A stretch of 64,000 bases of DNA from Wolfiporia cocos (taxonomy: Eukaryota > Basidiomycota > Agaricomycetes > Polyporales > Phaeolaceae), in NCBI GenBank assembly GCA_029448655.1, contig JACCLO010000004.1, positions 3,162,001-3,226,000 on the forward strand. Reading direction: 5' to 3'. Below, piece after piece: positions 47,816 through 59,337 of the stretch. The number at the start of each line of letters is the position of its first letter. Positions within the stretch are counted from its first letter, which is position 1. Position numbers and translations under genes: made by a program. Under the pieces are notes generated by a model. It saw only the letters and a list, made by a program, of their open reading frames with translations. It ran no database searches and had not been told where the DNA came from.

Positions 47816-49002
47816 TCAAGGTGATCTGTGGGGACGAATTAGCAAACAGCTTCGCGACCCTGCGCCGTCGCGCGTAATATGCTGCCCAGAGCCTACGCAC
47901 CCTCATGAATTGCTCGTAGTTCAATTGTATGTAGCCGTCACGGTCCGTGTCGGCGCTGTAATGATGGCGATGAGCTGAATGAACATCGGCTAGCGAACAG
48001 CAGTTAGAAGGCTGCTCGTGGACGTACCGCTGGAAAGATTCCGTGAGCGACTTGACGACGACGCACGCGCGCACGAAACGGTCGAAAGTGATGCCGGGGG
48101 GTGGCCCGTACTCAGCAGTCGTGCCCGAGGCTGCACCAGAAGCAGCGATTAGTGCCAGCTATCAAATGAACTGCGTCCGGCCCCGGCTCCGCCAGCATGC
48201 AGTGCATGGAGCGGCCGCTGGAGCCGGCACAGGACGGGCGGGCGCACGCACCATACTTCTGCTCTATGATCGTGAGAATCGCCGGGGAGAGGTTGTACCC
48301 GAAGCTGCGCAGGGCCTCCGCGAGCTCGTAGCCCTCGATGGAGCCAGAGCGGTCCTTATCGAAGCGGCGGAAGATGTCCTGCCACTGCTTGATGTAGTTC
48401 CACAGCCCGGAGAACTCTGTGGCGTGCTCAGTGAATCCCTAGACAGTAGGTTGCCGGCTGGCTCACCGGTGAATCCAATCGTCCCGCTCCGATCCGTGTC
48501 CTGCCTGTACGTTAGCGGTGGCGGTGGCGTAGTGCGCATCGGGGTACGCACAAACATGTTCATTAGCATCTTCACCGTGTCAAGATCGAACTCTGCGCGG
48601 CACGGTCAGCATTGTCATCCTGCACCGATCGGCGCACCGGCGCCACAAAGCCACTCACTCGTCCAGTCGCCTGTGTGCAGTGCGCCGTCAGCCTGGCGGC
48701 TTCGGCGCGAGATATCGGGCAGCGTACGCACCGTTCACAAGGGCGTTCCGCAGCTCGCTCACGGATATCGACCCTGAATGATCGACATCGACAGCGTTGA
48801 ACGTCTGCCACAGCTGGGCATCTACACCGGGCGGCGGCGCGCTCGCGTAGCCTGCGCCGCCGTACGCCGCACTACGATCGCGGGATAGCGAGCCGTTTCT
48901 GTACGACGACTGCGAGTCGCGGTGGTGATGATGATGGTGGTGGTGGTGGTGGGGCCCGTGGCTTCCGTGGCTCCCGTGGCTTGAGACTGAGCGAATCGAC
49001 AT
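47816..49002 (-). CDS. Penta-EF-hand calcium-binding protein (peflin/ALG-2 type) with a poly-His tract
   Basis: ATG at 49002 (MSIRSVSSHGSHGSHGPH), followed by ten His in a row and a Ser/Gly/Tyr-rich leader ending APPPGVDAQLWQTFNAVDVD. EF-hands in order: VDVDHSGSISVSEL (EF1), EFDLDTVKMLMNMF plus DTDRSGTIGFTGEFSGLWNY (EF2/3), FDKDRSGSIEGYELAEAL (EF4 region), FDRFVRACVVVKSLTESFQR and DTDRDGYIQLNYEQFM (EF5). The last intron joins ATGAG|A to give the ending EQFMRSP, TGA at 47816-47818. The family binds calcium and bridges membrane-traffic proteins through the hydrophobic groove. The poly-His block is an in-frame CAT/CAC (ATG/GTG on +) microsatellite at about 48923-48955. Confidence 0.9.
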
Positions 49003-50777
49003 TGCGCTGGAGATGGGGGTAGGAGGCAGAGGTTTGGTCGGGCGCGAAGCGCGAGCGTCGAAGAAAATGGACCATTCAGTCCGCACCAGCGCCTGCTATA
49101 TGTATAGCGCAGGGCCGCCTGGCGGCACCGCTTCCGAGTCAGAGGCGTCGACATTGGGTTCGTTGGGCGCATCATGTGCGCTGCAGGGGGCGCTGCACAC
49201 CGCCAAGCGGTGCAAATTCTGACCATTGCCCGTTGACTCGCAGCAGCAAATGTGCTTGTCAGAAGACTCAGGCTCACGAATCGCTTGCTCACACACAGAG
49301 CCGGCGCTACTCAGTCGCCGACTAATCCGATGCGCGAAGGGAAATGTGGCTCTGTTAACGCACTGTGTGCATTGTATTCCGGCGTTAGATGAACAAGATA
49401 TCCTATACGCGTTTGCTATTATATGAGCGTCCTGATGGATGCACCGCCTGCGTCGGCCAAGCGGGTGTACTGCGGTATCACATGTCACGACGGGCGTCTG
49501 ATCCCAGCCACAGTTCACAGTTGGAGCGTGTCGGTGCTGGCTGCGCGGGCATCGTGCAGAGCTTAAAGGCGTGGCGAGACAGAGCTGCGGACGCCGCAAG
49601 CGGTGCTGGCGGGAATGGTGATGCAAGAGCTGGAATGTCGGCGAACAAGTCGGGGTCCGCGACCACGTTTCAAGATCCGGCTCGAGGATCACGATGTAGA
49701 GTCGACCAGCGAGGCGACATGACTCCTCGCGTCCACGCCGACGCGCGGATAGCAATTTCTTTGCTGGTCGCGCTGAACCACCCTGTTTCATGTGCGCAGT
49801 CTGCTGATCGCGCGCCTCCATCGCGGCCAGCAGCGACGGTGACGCGTCGCGACGCGGCAGATTCTAACCCCGCCTCGCATCGCATCGCCCAGCGCGTTCG
49901 TGAACGTTCCAAAATGATATTAGCGGAACAGGATGTGGCATGCACCAGCAGCCGGCGATGACGACATAGCACTCTGGTCTCGCCTCTGCGCGCACGGACA
50001 CAGCGCGGCTGCACGAAAATCGCGAAGCATGCTCGCCGCGGTCCCGGCGGAGCGGAAACGCAGACATGTCGGAGGGATTCAGAACCATCGCGTCGAAGGT
50101 TCAAGCTCGCGGCCAGTCCAGCAAGGTTCTGCCACTCGCCGGCTTCCACAGTGAACCTTGCATTACCCAACTATCCACGCCAAGCGCCCGAAACTGATAG
50201 TCGGTTACGTGTTTCCATCATTGTGGACAGAAGCATGGATATACGCCGTTACTTCTAGGTAAAAGACAGACAGATTTGGCGAACAAATGAGAAATCGGTA
50301 TGGCAGGTTGACAAACCCAGGTGGATGATGGAGCGCACATTCAACGCCACTGCATGATCTGCCGTTATTACTGGCAAGATCTGGTACTTCCCTGAGCCTA
50401 TATGGCCTCTGTTGTTTTGACACTGTCCGTGAAGCCTATTTAGATTGCCCGATTCCCTTGTAGACGGGCTTGCCTATCTTGAAATTGGCTGCAAATCTCG
50501 CGCCGACCAGGTGCGACAAAATCGGTCCATTCCATGCCTACGTGTTCTGGCAGGGCCACAATGCTCTTGAGGAATGCTGGGATGTCGATGAAACTGCGTG
50601 GGCAGATCTGGCCTTTAGTGCAAGTTGATCACGTCATCAGCCTCCGGCAACTAAGCAGGCGCTCTATGGGCGGCCTCAGGGTCATCATGCGCGGGATATC
50701 CTAATTCTCGCACTGTCGGAGACGGCCTGCCTGCCATCCTGCTACCCGTATTGAATACTATAGCAAGCGCGGATTCC
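49003..50777. other. 1.8 kb without a supported gene
   Basis: Several overlapping frames on both strands (for example 49096-49821 - and 49389-49961 +) lack motifs and splice structure. The ends should hold the promoters of the penta-EF-hand gene (-) and the HAD hydrolase (+). Confidence 0.45.
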
Positions 50778-52394
50778 ATGCCTATCAAAGCAGTTATTTT
50801 TGACGTACGCCCGCAGCCATCTGGTGTCCGTGTCACGGAGGCTCACCGCGGTGGGGTTGCGGCTCGATGATGGCCAGATCGGCGGCGTCGTCTGTCGCAG
50901 CCCGCTCCTCGCCATCGCCGCGTACGAGCGCGAGCACGCGCTGCCGCCCAACTACATAAACTGTGCAATGTAAGCGGCCCCGGCGGGCCCGGCGATCGAC
51001 ACGTCTGAGTCTGACGGCGGTGCCAGTCAGGGACGCGGCGCACAGGGCGCGTGGCAGCGGTTCGAGCGCGGCGAGATGGCGCTCTGGCCGTTCTACGACG
51101 CGTTCGGGCAGGAGCTCTCCGACGCGGCCGCGAACAACGCGCTCTACGCGCGGTACTGCACGCGCAGAGGCACAGGTACCGCCCGCCGCCCGCTCCGCTC
51201 CGCGCCGCCGCATGCTGACCCGCGCCAGAGTGCCCGCCGCTGCCCGCGCGCGTGCGCGTCGACGGGCGAGAGGTGCGTGCGCACGCCCCGCGCGCGGAGA
51301 GAGCTCACACACGCGCAGCTGTTCGGGCGCATGATGCGCGAGAGCGCGTCGTTCGACGCGCTCGTCGTCGAAGCCATCCGGCGCATCCGAGGCGGGTACA
51401 TTTCCTCGCTTTCGCCCCCATCTCCCGTCCTTTCCCCCTGGCTGCCCGGACAGCTGGCGCGCAGCAGAGTGGCGGCCAGCCTCCCGGGCATCCATCTAGG
51501 GCGAGGACCCTGCGCCTTCGCGTTCTCTGGACCGGCTGCAATTTACGTTCTCTGCGTCCGCCACGTCTGGCATGATATGTGCTGACCTCTGATACGCGAC
51601 CAGCCGCCGGCCGGTGGCGTGTCATCGCGCTCACCAACAACTTCTCCCTCGCGCCGGCCGACATGCTCCGTCCGCCCGCGGGCGCGGCCCCGGGCGACGT
51701 GTCGGCGGAGGAGCACGCGCGCCGCGTGCGCGCCGAGCTTGCCTTCCTCGGCTGGGACGAGGGCCCGACGCCCCCGCGCCTGCGCGCGCTGTTCGACGAC
51801 TTCTGCGACTCGAGTGCCCTGGGCATGCGGTGCGTCGCGGGTTTCCGCATCCGTCCGTGCGCCGCGCGCCCGCTCACACATCACCCCTGCGCCGCTTTAC
51901 GGCTGCCGTGCTGCCCCTGGCCGTGGCGCCGCGCCGCACACAGGAAGCCCGAGCCCGCATTCTACCTGCGCGCCTGCAGCCGCAACGGGATCGCGCCCTC
52001 CGAGGCGGTCTTCCTCGATGATCTCGGGGTGTGAGTGGGCGGATCCCGCCGCGATCTCGCCGCACGTGCACTGACTAACGACTGCTATGTGCGGACGCGC
52101 TTCGCTGTGGCACAGGAACCTCCGGGCAGCCCGCGCCCTCGGAATGGACACGATCCGTGCGTTCTCGCGGCTCGCCCTGTTCCTGTTCGCCGTGCTCACT
52201 CCGTCCCTTATCTCGCCGCCCCCCTTCTCGCCCGGCGCTCACGCGACGCGTCGCGCGATGCTCGCCCTGCCCTGTGTGGCGTGGCAGACGTGCCGATAGG
52301 GGGCGCGCGCGGGGCTATCAGGCAGTTAGAAGAGAAGCTGGGCATCGGCCTCATGAGCGGGGATGAGCCGGGGCGCGCGGCTTCTAAGCTGTGA
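50778..52394 (+). CDS. HAD-family hydrolase (epoxide-hydrolase N-domain/ACAD10-like), C-terminal SKL
   Basis: ATG at 50778: MPIKAVIFD, intron, then IGGVVCRSPLLAIAAYEREH and ALPPNYINCA. Next exons: IQGRGAQGAWQRFERGEMAL, WPFYDAFGQELSDAAANNAL, ECPPLPARVRVDGRELFGRM, SASFDALVVEAIRRIR, AAGRWRVIALTNNFSLAPAD, LRALFDDFCDSSALGMR, KPEPAFYLRACSRNGI, SEAVFLDDLG, NLRAARALGMDTIR, GGARGAIRQLEEKLGIGL, ending GRAASKL at 52392-52394. HAD motifs: I FDIGG (nucleophile Asp; second Asp replaced by Gly as in this subgroup), II LTNN, III KPEP, IV FLDD. SKL is a PTS1 peroxisome signal. Substrate unknown; phosphatase or dehalogenase activity is possible. One intron (after ATCCGAG at about 51391) seems to use a GC donor. 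Confidence 0.9.
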
Positions 52395-52687
52395 CACGCG
52401 CGTGCGCCGTGCGCCGGACGAGCTTGGCGGGCGTGCCGGTTGCGGCGGCGGCGGCTGCGCGGCTGGTGCATCGGATGCGGGCAGCTCTGCGCGTGCGCTG
52501 CAGCGGTCTATTCGCGTGCGAGTCCGCCACAGCCATGACGCGCTTCGGCATCAAGGGCACAAGGGACCGGGATTTCGAAATCTGCAAGGCCACACACGCT
52601 TTCATTTTCACTCTCGAACGAATTATGCGTGTTCATTTCCGAGATGGGGGAAGGGACGTCAGAATATCTATCATTGTCAACGTATGC

Positions 52688-53192
52688 TCAGAAGGGCTTG
52701 TCCGACGCGGGCGTGTTGTCCTGCCAGTACCATCCGACCTGTGTCCGCCATCAGATCACGATCGAGCCAGCGCCCGGAAAGGGAAGCACGGGCACGAGGA
52801 TACGCGACGCACCGCAGGAACCTTGGAGAGGACGTCGCGCCTCACGATTGGCGTCACCGAGAGCAGCTAGAGCGGGCCCGGGGAGTCAGCGCGAGGCGAA
52901 CAGAACGGCGGATGCGGGGGAGGCCCGGTGCGCAGCGAGTGACAGGATGGGGAAGGCGTTTGGGGGAAGGGGGTGGGCAGACGGGGTGAGCGGAGGAACA
53001 CGCACGTAGAGCGCCATGAAGCCTGCGCCTGCGCCCCAGATGCCGAGGGACGCGCCCCAGCGGCGGGCAAACTGTTGGGCGTGCGTGCGTGCGTGAGCGG
53101 ACGGCGCGGCGGCCACGGGTAGCGCAGAGAGAAAAACGCACGCTGAGCGGAAGCTTGCTTTGCGGGACGGAGTGGTAGCTGACGCGCGACAT
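52688..53192 (-). CDS. Cytochrome bc1 complex subunit 10 (QCR10-like)
   Basis: Small four-exon gene, about 75 residues. ATG at 53192: MSRVSYHSVPQSKLPLS | FARRWGASLGIWGAGAGFMA LY | LLSVTPIVRRDVLSKVPA | VGWYWQDNTPASDKPF, stop TGA at 52688-52690. Each junction uses good sites (AGC|gtgcgt...caacag|TTT; TAC|gtgcgt; GCG|gtgcgt...acacag|GTC) and keeps the frame. The single membrane helix (WGASLGIWGAGAGFMALYLL), the basic matrix-side loop PIVRRDVLSKVP and the short acidic-proline tail ending DKPF match fungal QCR10, an accessory subunit of mitochondrial complex III. Two overlapping plus-strand frames (52391-52870, 52629-53009) are shadows of it. Confidence 0.85.
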
Positions 53193-53526
53193 GTCGGTTG
53201 GCGTGTGTCGAGGTGCGGGGTGTAGCGACGGGAGACGGGCGGGCGACGGTGCGAGTGGTTAGCGGTGCAAACGCGAGTGACGATGGCGAGACGAGCGGGT
53301 GCGCGTCGGCCGGGCTCGGGAGCGCAGGCGCCCGCGCCGGCGTCGGCCCGCGCCGAGGCGCCCGTGTGCATTTTGCACTTCCGAAAACCTATCCTCCTCT
53401 CTCCCAAGTCGCCGATCTTTGGTTCTCGTGCTATTTCTGCTTCTCGCACAGGGCTGACACGCTCAGCTCGCTAACTGCGCACCGATCAAACTCACTCGAA
53501 CAGGGCACCCTCAGTTTGAATTTACG
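53193..53526. promoter_or_regulatory. Bidirectional promoter, QCR10 / NOP16
   Basis: 334 bases between divergent start codons. No TATA box; the stretch before the NOP16 start is pyrimidine-rich (cctcctctctcccaag). Confidence 0.5.
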
Positions 53527-54389
53527 ATGGCCAACCCGCGGCAGCGACGCAAGCAGCGCTCGGGGTCGTACAAGCCGGTGCAGCACTCGCGGCATGCACA
53601 GAAGAAGCTGAAAAAGCAGCCGCGTCCGTGGGGTTTCTGCGCATCTGTGCCTGTGCCGTCGTGCTGAGACAGTGCGGACACAGCGATCCGCGGCCCTAAG
53701 GTCCTGCAGGAAGCCTGGGACAGGAAGAAGACGGTGCGACAAAAGTAGGCAGGATGCCCTGTACGTGCGCGCGGCGGATCTGACCGGACGTGTGCGCAGC
53801 TACGCGGCGCTCGGCCTCGCCGCGTCCCTCAACCCAACCCAGTCCGGCGGCGCGGAGCCCGCGCAGGCGGCGTCAAGACCCGCGGCGCCGGCGCAGACGC
53901 AGGGCGCGGAGCCCGCCGCGGGGGCGCCCGTGCCGCGGGGCTTCGGGCGCATCGTGCGCGACGCGGACGGGAACGTGGTCGGCGTCGAGCTCCCGGACGA
54001 GGAGGAGGCGCGGCGGGCGCCCGAGACGGTGGAGGACGTGCCGGATGTGCGCGCAGACGCGCGGCTCGCGGCGTGGGTCGCGCCGCGGGCGGGCGGCGCG
54101 GGCAGCGGGGTCGTGGCAGGTGCGTGGGATGGCGTACACGGTGGCGCTGGCTGACGGGATGCGGCGGCGCACAGCGCTGGAGGAGATGTCGCGCGCGGGC
54201 GGGCGGCGGGTGGCGCGGCATGCGTCGGCGGGGGAGCGGGCGGTGCTGCGGCGGCTGGTGGCGCGGCACGGGGAGGACGTGGAGGCGATGGCGCGGGACC
54301 GGCGGCTGAACGCAGACCAGCGGACGGCCGGGGAGCTGCGGCGGGCGATCCGTCGGGCGGGGGGGGCTGCAGCGGTGGGGGCCACGTGA
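53527..54389 (+). CDS. NOP16: Nucleolar protein 16 (60S ribosome biogenesis)
   Basis: ATG at 53527: MANPRQRRKQRSGSYKPVQH and SRHAQKKLKKQP, the signature N-terminus of NOP16. Introns join to PIRGPKVLQEAWDRKKTVRQ, then NYAALGLAASLNPTQSGG, an Ala/Pro-rich linker, GFGRIVRDADGNVVGVELPD, and a final exon ALEEMSRAGGRRVARHASAG, VARHGEDVEAMARDRRLNAD, QRTAGELRRAIRRAGG; TGA at 54387-54389. About 215 residues. NOP16 binds pre-60S particles in the nucleolus; this is family knowledge. The third intron (GCAG|gtgcgt...cgcacag|CG) is needed to reach the conserved C-terminus. The gene is very GC-rich. Confidence 0.93.
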
Positions 54390-54756
54390 GGCGGGGAAGT
54401 GTCTCGCCTGGAAGTAGCTAGGATAGCATAGCGCGTTGCCGGGATGTTGCGAGGGTGTGGCGGGCATCAGAAGCGGGCGATCGAGTTCTGGCACGCTCGC
54501 GGAGTTGGACGGCGGGCGCAACGCGAGCTCGTGCATCGGGCAATCTCCTCGGGGCAGCAGTGCGCGTGCCAGATCTGGGCGTGCGCGGCGCTCGCGATCT
54601 CGCCGTGGCCTCGCCAAATGCGGGCTGCGACAGGCGGCGAGGTAGCAGCGGTGGGCGTCTTCTTGCCATCCCGGGTGACAGCATCCATGTATGGCTGGCA
54701 GTCGACGTCGCACCCGCCGGCATTCGACTTCGCGAGATCCCATCCCGGCGCCAGAC

Positions 54757-54763
54757 TATAAAA
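54757..54763 (+). promoter_or_regulatory. TATA box of the Zn2Cys6 factor gene
   Basis: TATAAAA beginning 44 bases before the ATG at 54801. The spacing is nearly the same as in genes X and X'. The rest of 54390-54800 shows no gene. Confidence 0.6.
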
Positions 54764-54800
54764 CACGCCGCCTCGTGCCACTCCGCCGCCTCATCCCCCA

Positions 54801-57548
54801 ATGTCCCCGAGGAGTGCCACCAGCAGATCCTCCTCCACCTCCCCCCGCCCTGGCCGCCGCGTCCCCGGCCAGCCCAAGAGCACCCGCCAGCAGTACTCCG
54901 GTGCGTGCCCTCCCCCTCCCGCCCCGCCCCGCTCACCCCCCACAGCGTGCGGGGCTTGTCGCATGCGCAGGTCCGTGGCCCGCCCCCCCCCCCCCCGCCC
55001 CCGCCCCGCTCACCCCCCCGCAGAGTCCGCTGCGACCTCAAGGACCTCCCCATCTCCGCGTCCGGCCAGCACCCGCCCTGCTCCAACTGCAGCGAGCGCG
55101 GCCTCAAATGCGTGTACGTCCCTCGCTCGCTCTCCCCCCGCCCTTGCCGATCCCCCCCAGGGACGAGTTTGCAGAGGTCAAGGCCGTCAAGCTCCTCCGC
55201 CGCGGCCGTCGCCTCCAGCAGGTCGAGTACGTGCCCCGCGCGCCTGCCCTCCTCCGCCGCTCAATTTAATTTTGCAGGGCCGTCTACGGCCAGCATTCCG
55301 GCGACGAGAGCCCCCTCCACGCGGTCACCCAGCCGCGGAGCATCATCCCGCGACTGCGGCCAGAGTTCTTCAGCTCGCCCTTCTTTCATAGATTTCATAT
55401 ACAGCGTAAGCGCGCACAGGCACACCTAAACCGTATCCTTCTCACGGCGATCACCTGCAGGGCCCATCCTCGAGCCCGTCGAATTTTGCAATAGGTATTA
55501 TGACTTCTGCAAAGGGAACAAGGACCAAATGCAGGCTCCTGGACAGCTCGTCGCGCTCATCCTCGTGGTCTGGGCCGCCAGCTTCGGCGTCAACGAAGCC
55601 GGCGTCGAGGAGCTTTGCGACGCCTCCGTGCATCCACGCCGCCGCCGCGATCGCGTCAACGAGATGGTCCACGAGGTGCTCTCCCTCGTTGACATCCACG
55701 GCCTGCTGCGAAAACCTTCATGGGACGGCGTGCGAGCGCTTCTCCTCATCTTGCCTCTAACGCAAGGTGCGTGAGCTAATTTTCCGCTTGGCGTGTCTCT
55801 GATCACGCGCGCACACAGAGGTGCAGTCGCCGATGGAACGGCTGGTGAGTGTGCTCTTGACGTCATGCCGTGCTCGATTAACCTCACATTGCGGGGGTAG
55901 GCGATGTACGAGGCCACGATAAGCCAAGTACATGCCCTTTGCAGCTTAGCGTCGATCTCGTCGGTCCACAGTGGGCAGGGCGAGTACGTGGATGCGCTTG
56001 TGCGCGCTCGGATATTCTGGTATGCGCATGTCATTGATGGCGTGACGAGTGGACTCAGAGGAGGGCGTGTTCTGCTGTAAGGATGCCGCTGCTATTACAT
56101 ACTCCCAGCTCACATCGATTATTGTTCCCAGGACTGATGAGGATCTTGCCGCGTTCGAGACTACGCTCCCCCCGATAGGCGACAGCCTGTCCACCCCCGC
56201 GCTATACACCTTCTCCTATCGCTATGCGACAATACCTATCCGGGTCTCGTCGGTCTGCCGGGAGATACATGCTGCCCTCACGGGGCCAAAGGCCCGCCGA
56301 GGCCATGCGGTGCACGAAGACAAGCTGCATGCTGCGTGGGAGACACTTGACCAGTGTTGGAACGACTTCGACAGTGTTCGACAGCTCGGAACAGACGGCT
56401 TTGTGAATGCAGAGGACGTCGAGCGATTCATCGACGGCTGGCAGGTAGGCTGACCCGCATTCCATCTCCCCGCTCCACGTCTGACCATACTCTTTCCGTG
56501 CAATAGATTTTTATCTTCGAGTGTCGTAAGTGCCGCCTCGCATATTCGCTGCATATCATTCGCTGACGTGTGGGGTCACCCGAAAGATAATGTCATCCGC
56601 GAAGCGCTTAAGCAGCGCCTCGTTGCACGGCCTGCGCCAGACGCCTCGCTGCTCCCGGAGGTGCTCCCCTCGGTACGAAGTCGAGAGCATGAGGCGGACA
56701 TGCGCCTGCACACGAAAGCGAGCCACAAGTGCCAGTCGATCGTGCGCCAGGTTGTCGCGATCCTCCGTCGAAATCTCGGCACGCACTTTTTCCACTACGA
56801 TGCCGCGCTCATCCGCGACGGGTGCTTCTTCGCGGGCTTCCTCCTTGCGAGCGACGCCGGGCCAAGCGAGGACGTCGACGTCTGCCTCCAGGCGCTGCGC
56901 GAGATGCGCTGGGCGTTCGCCAAGAGCGGGGACCGTGAGCAGACCGTACGCATGATCTGGGAATCGCGCAGCGCGCAGGCGCGCCGCGGCTTCACCGGCA
57001 GCCCGACTGACGAGCTGCTCCGCCCGTCGACGGGCGACCAGCCATACGCGCGCCGCCCGCTCGTGCGCCCCATTAGCGTCCCGCCGCTCTCGCTCTCGCT
57101 GTGCACCGTGCCCTCCCCGCTCGGCTCCGCGTCCGCGCCGAGCACCGCGTGCGGCCCGGGCGGGGGCTGGCCGACGACGACGCCCCCGAGCAGCTCCGGC
57201 ACGGGCATGTACGACGGCTCGCATCGCGGGTCGCCGACGTCGCCGTTCACGCAGTCGCCGCACAGCGCACTCGACGTCGACGGGCAAGTGTTCTACTTCC
57301 AGGCGTACAACTACGCCGTCGATGACGGTTCCGCGGGCCAGACGCACATTTCGCCGCTGCCGTCGTCGCAGATCCTCCCCCCGCCGCCGCCGGCCGACTT
57401 CGCCGCAGTCCCGATGTTCGACGCGAGCTCGGTCGTGTTTTCGAACGCGGCGATGGGCGGCCAGAGCGCATGCGGCGAACTGAATGCGCAGGCCCCGGCA
57501 GTGGGCAGCGAGAGCAGGCATTTTGGCGGCAGCGCCTTCTACCAGTAG
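54801..57548 (+). CDS. Zn2Cys6 fungal transcription factor
   Basis: ATG at 54801 (MSPRSATSRSSSTSPRPGRR). The DNA-binding cluster is assembled from three exons: ACGACRMRRVRCDLKDLP, ISASGQHPPCSNCSERGLKC, then VDEFAEVKAVKLLRRGRRLQ and QVEAVYGQHSGDES (linker and dimerisation). Cysteine spacing is C-x2-C-x6-C-x15-C-x2-C-x6-C, with an unusually long central loop. The fungal-specific middle region follows: RSIIPRLRPEFFSSPFFHRF, LVALILVVWAASFGVNEAGV, LVDIHGLLRKPSWDGVRALL, ATISQVHALCSLASISSVHS, EDLAAFETTLPPIGDSLSTP, QCWNDFDSVRQLGTD, VGVIREALKQ-type helices and FFHYDAALIRDGCFFAGFLL. The tail is Ser/Pro-rich, ending RHFGGSAFYQ and TAG at 57546-57548. About 740 residues. Target genes cannot be told from sequence. 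Confidence 0.9.
54983..54996. repeat. Poly-C tract of 14 bases in an intron
   Basis: Fourteen uninterrupted C within the second intron of the Zn2Cys6 factor gene, between the exon ending CGCATGCGCAG and the acceptor ccccgcag. It is a plausible site of slippage between strains. Confidence 0.85.
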
Positions 57549-59337
57549 CGGTCTGCGGGAGCTGTGGGTCGGCATCTCATCGTGTACACGCCGCGGCGGA
57601 TGCCGTCGGTTGTATTTCTTGGACGTTCTGCTCATCTGTGCCGTATGCTGTATTTCGGAGGCAATCGTCGTCACCAGGGGTATCTTAGTCGCACTGTATC
57701 TTAGTAAACATTTTGGATCGTGCTGTGTAGAGGAACGCTCATTTGCCCCATTCTCGCGCAAACATGCATATTCGTACATCGTTATATTTTCGCGCCGTCG
57801 CAATGCATAGATTGAGAACGCCCGCCGCGTGCGCGTGCGCCGTATCGCCAGGGGAATTCGAAGGGCGGAACCGTACGGCAGGGAGTGACAGAGCTGCGCG
57901 GGCCGCACGCGTTGACGTGTAAGATGCCCGATATTATGCGTCCTGACTAACGCACGCGCGCAGATATGAACGCCCAGACACACTATCCGTACCCGCAGGG
58001 CTCAGCTGCCCGATTGAGCGCGAACGGCCGCTCTAGCGGTCGCCCCGCGTGCGCATCGAGCCGATCGCGGGAGGCGGGCAGCTCGTAGTGCGGTGGGCCG
58101 GGGCGCCCTGGCCGCGTCCGCGGGCAGGCACCGGGCGGACGGGACGGCGGAGGCGGACGCGCGCACGACGGCGCGAGCTGACAGCAAGCGTGCGCGGCAC
58201 GGGGCGTTCGCGAAGCGTGGCACGGGGCGTGTCGCGCCTGGGAAGATGCGCGTACAGGAGCCTCTATTCAGAACACGCATGGACGGGGAGAAAATGGGCA
58301 GGACGGACGAAGGAGGAGAGCGCGGGCCGGGGGGAAGGTGCGATCGCGCGGATATGCGCTGTTGGGGTCGCAGGCGGCTGCTGCTGTGCTAGGCCGCGCT
58401 GGTGCGTGCATGCGGCGGAGAGGGCCGTCAGAAGGAGGAGAACGCGGGCGAGAAGGTGAGCAGGGGGGGCGATATGTGGGAAAATGATAAACATGCGCCT
58501 GCGCGCGGAGATGAGGTGCGGTCCGTCGGGAAGCGGCATCCCCTCTTTCGTGCGCGTGGATGCGATGGACTGATGGGATGTGCCGTTGGAGAACGCGAAG
58601 CACCGCTAGCGCATTTTTTTTCTCTGCGGATGGCCGCGATTACGACAAACCCAACGGTCGAATAATTTATTTCAGAGTCCTGGACCAGTCCTAATGCAGT
58701 AACGTGGCAAAGATGACCTCTTTGTGCGAGTGTCGGGCTAGAATACCGCCTCACGTCTTCGACCTAGCGCCGGCAGGTCGACCGTTCGAAGATCTCGGCA
58801 GATAATGCGACTCTCTGTGGAATCACAGCCCCCGGCGAGGTGCCCTGCACATTGCGTGAATCCGAGGTATCTCGACAGATGCCAGACCCCGGAATTTCAC
58901 TTTGTGGTCGAATTCGGCGTCTGTTGTACCGGGCCAGGACCGCAATCACCTACACATGACATCGAAGTTCCCATCATTATCCTGTAGGCGAAGACAGACA
59001 AGACACACCCTATAACACGGAATCCTCATGGAAGACGAATTGATCTGTACCCCGCTACGGGAAGCGGCGGTGAACGTTTCACGCACTGAAGCATGAGATC
59101 TTAGGTGTCTCGGCGAGCGCCCTTCTTTCCGACCCGGGCGCTTCACGTGGCACGGAGAGGCTGACATAAGCATTAACGCGGGGCGGAAGCAAACGGCCGG
59201 CGCCGTGAGTTCTGATCCAGACTGGAGCGCCATCTCCAAGAGCGCAGTCGGGCTGGCTGCGCACGGGTCCCACGACTCTTGTCTGTTCGACCACTGCACT
59301 TGTTGTACCCCGACGCACCTGTGCGCATTGCAGACTC
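57549..59337. other. 1.8 kb without a supported gene
   Basis: Contains the 3' untranslated region of the Zn2Cys6 gene, a GC-rich part (58.0-58.5 kb) with overlapping spurious frames, and the upstream region of the zinc-ribbon gene. No repeat or RNA gene recognised. Confidence 0.45.

Noticed and set aside
49096..49961. Overlapping frames of 190-241 codons on both strands
   Set aside because: No motif, no ATG context and mutually antisense; composition effect.
52391..53009. Two plus-strand frames of 126-159 codons
   Set aside because: They are antisense shadows of the QCR10 exons and introns.
58002..58603. Arg/Ala-rich frames on both strands
   Set aside because: Typical of GC-rich non-coding sequence; no structure or homology seen.
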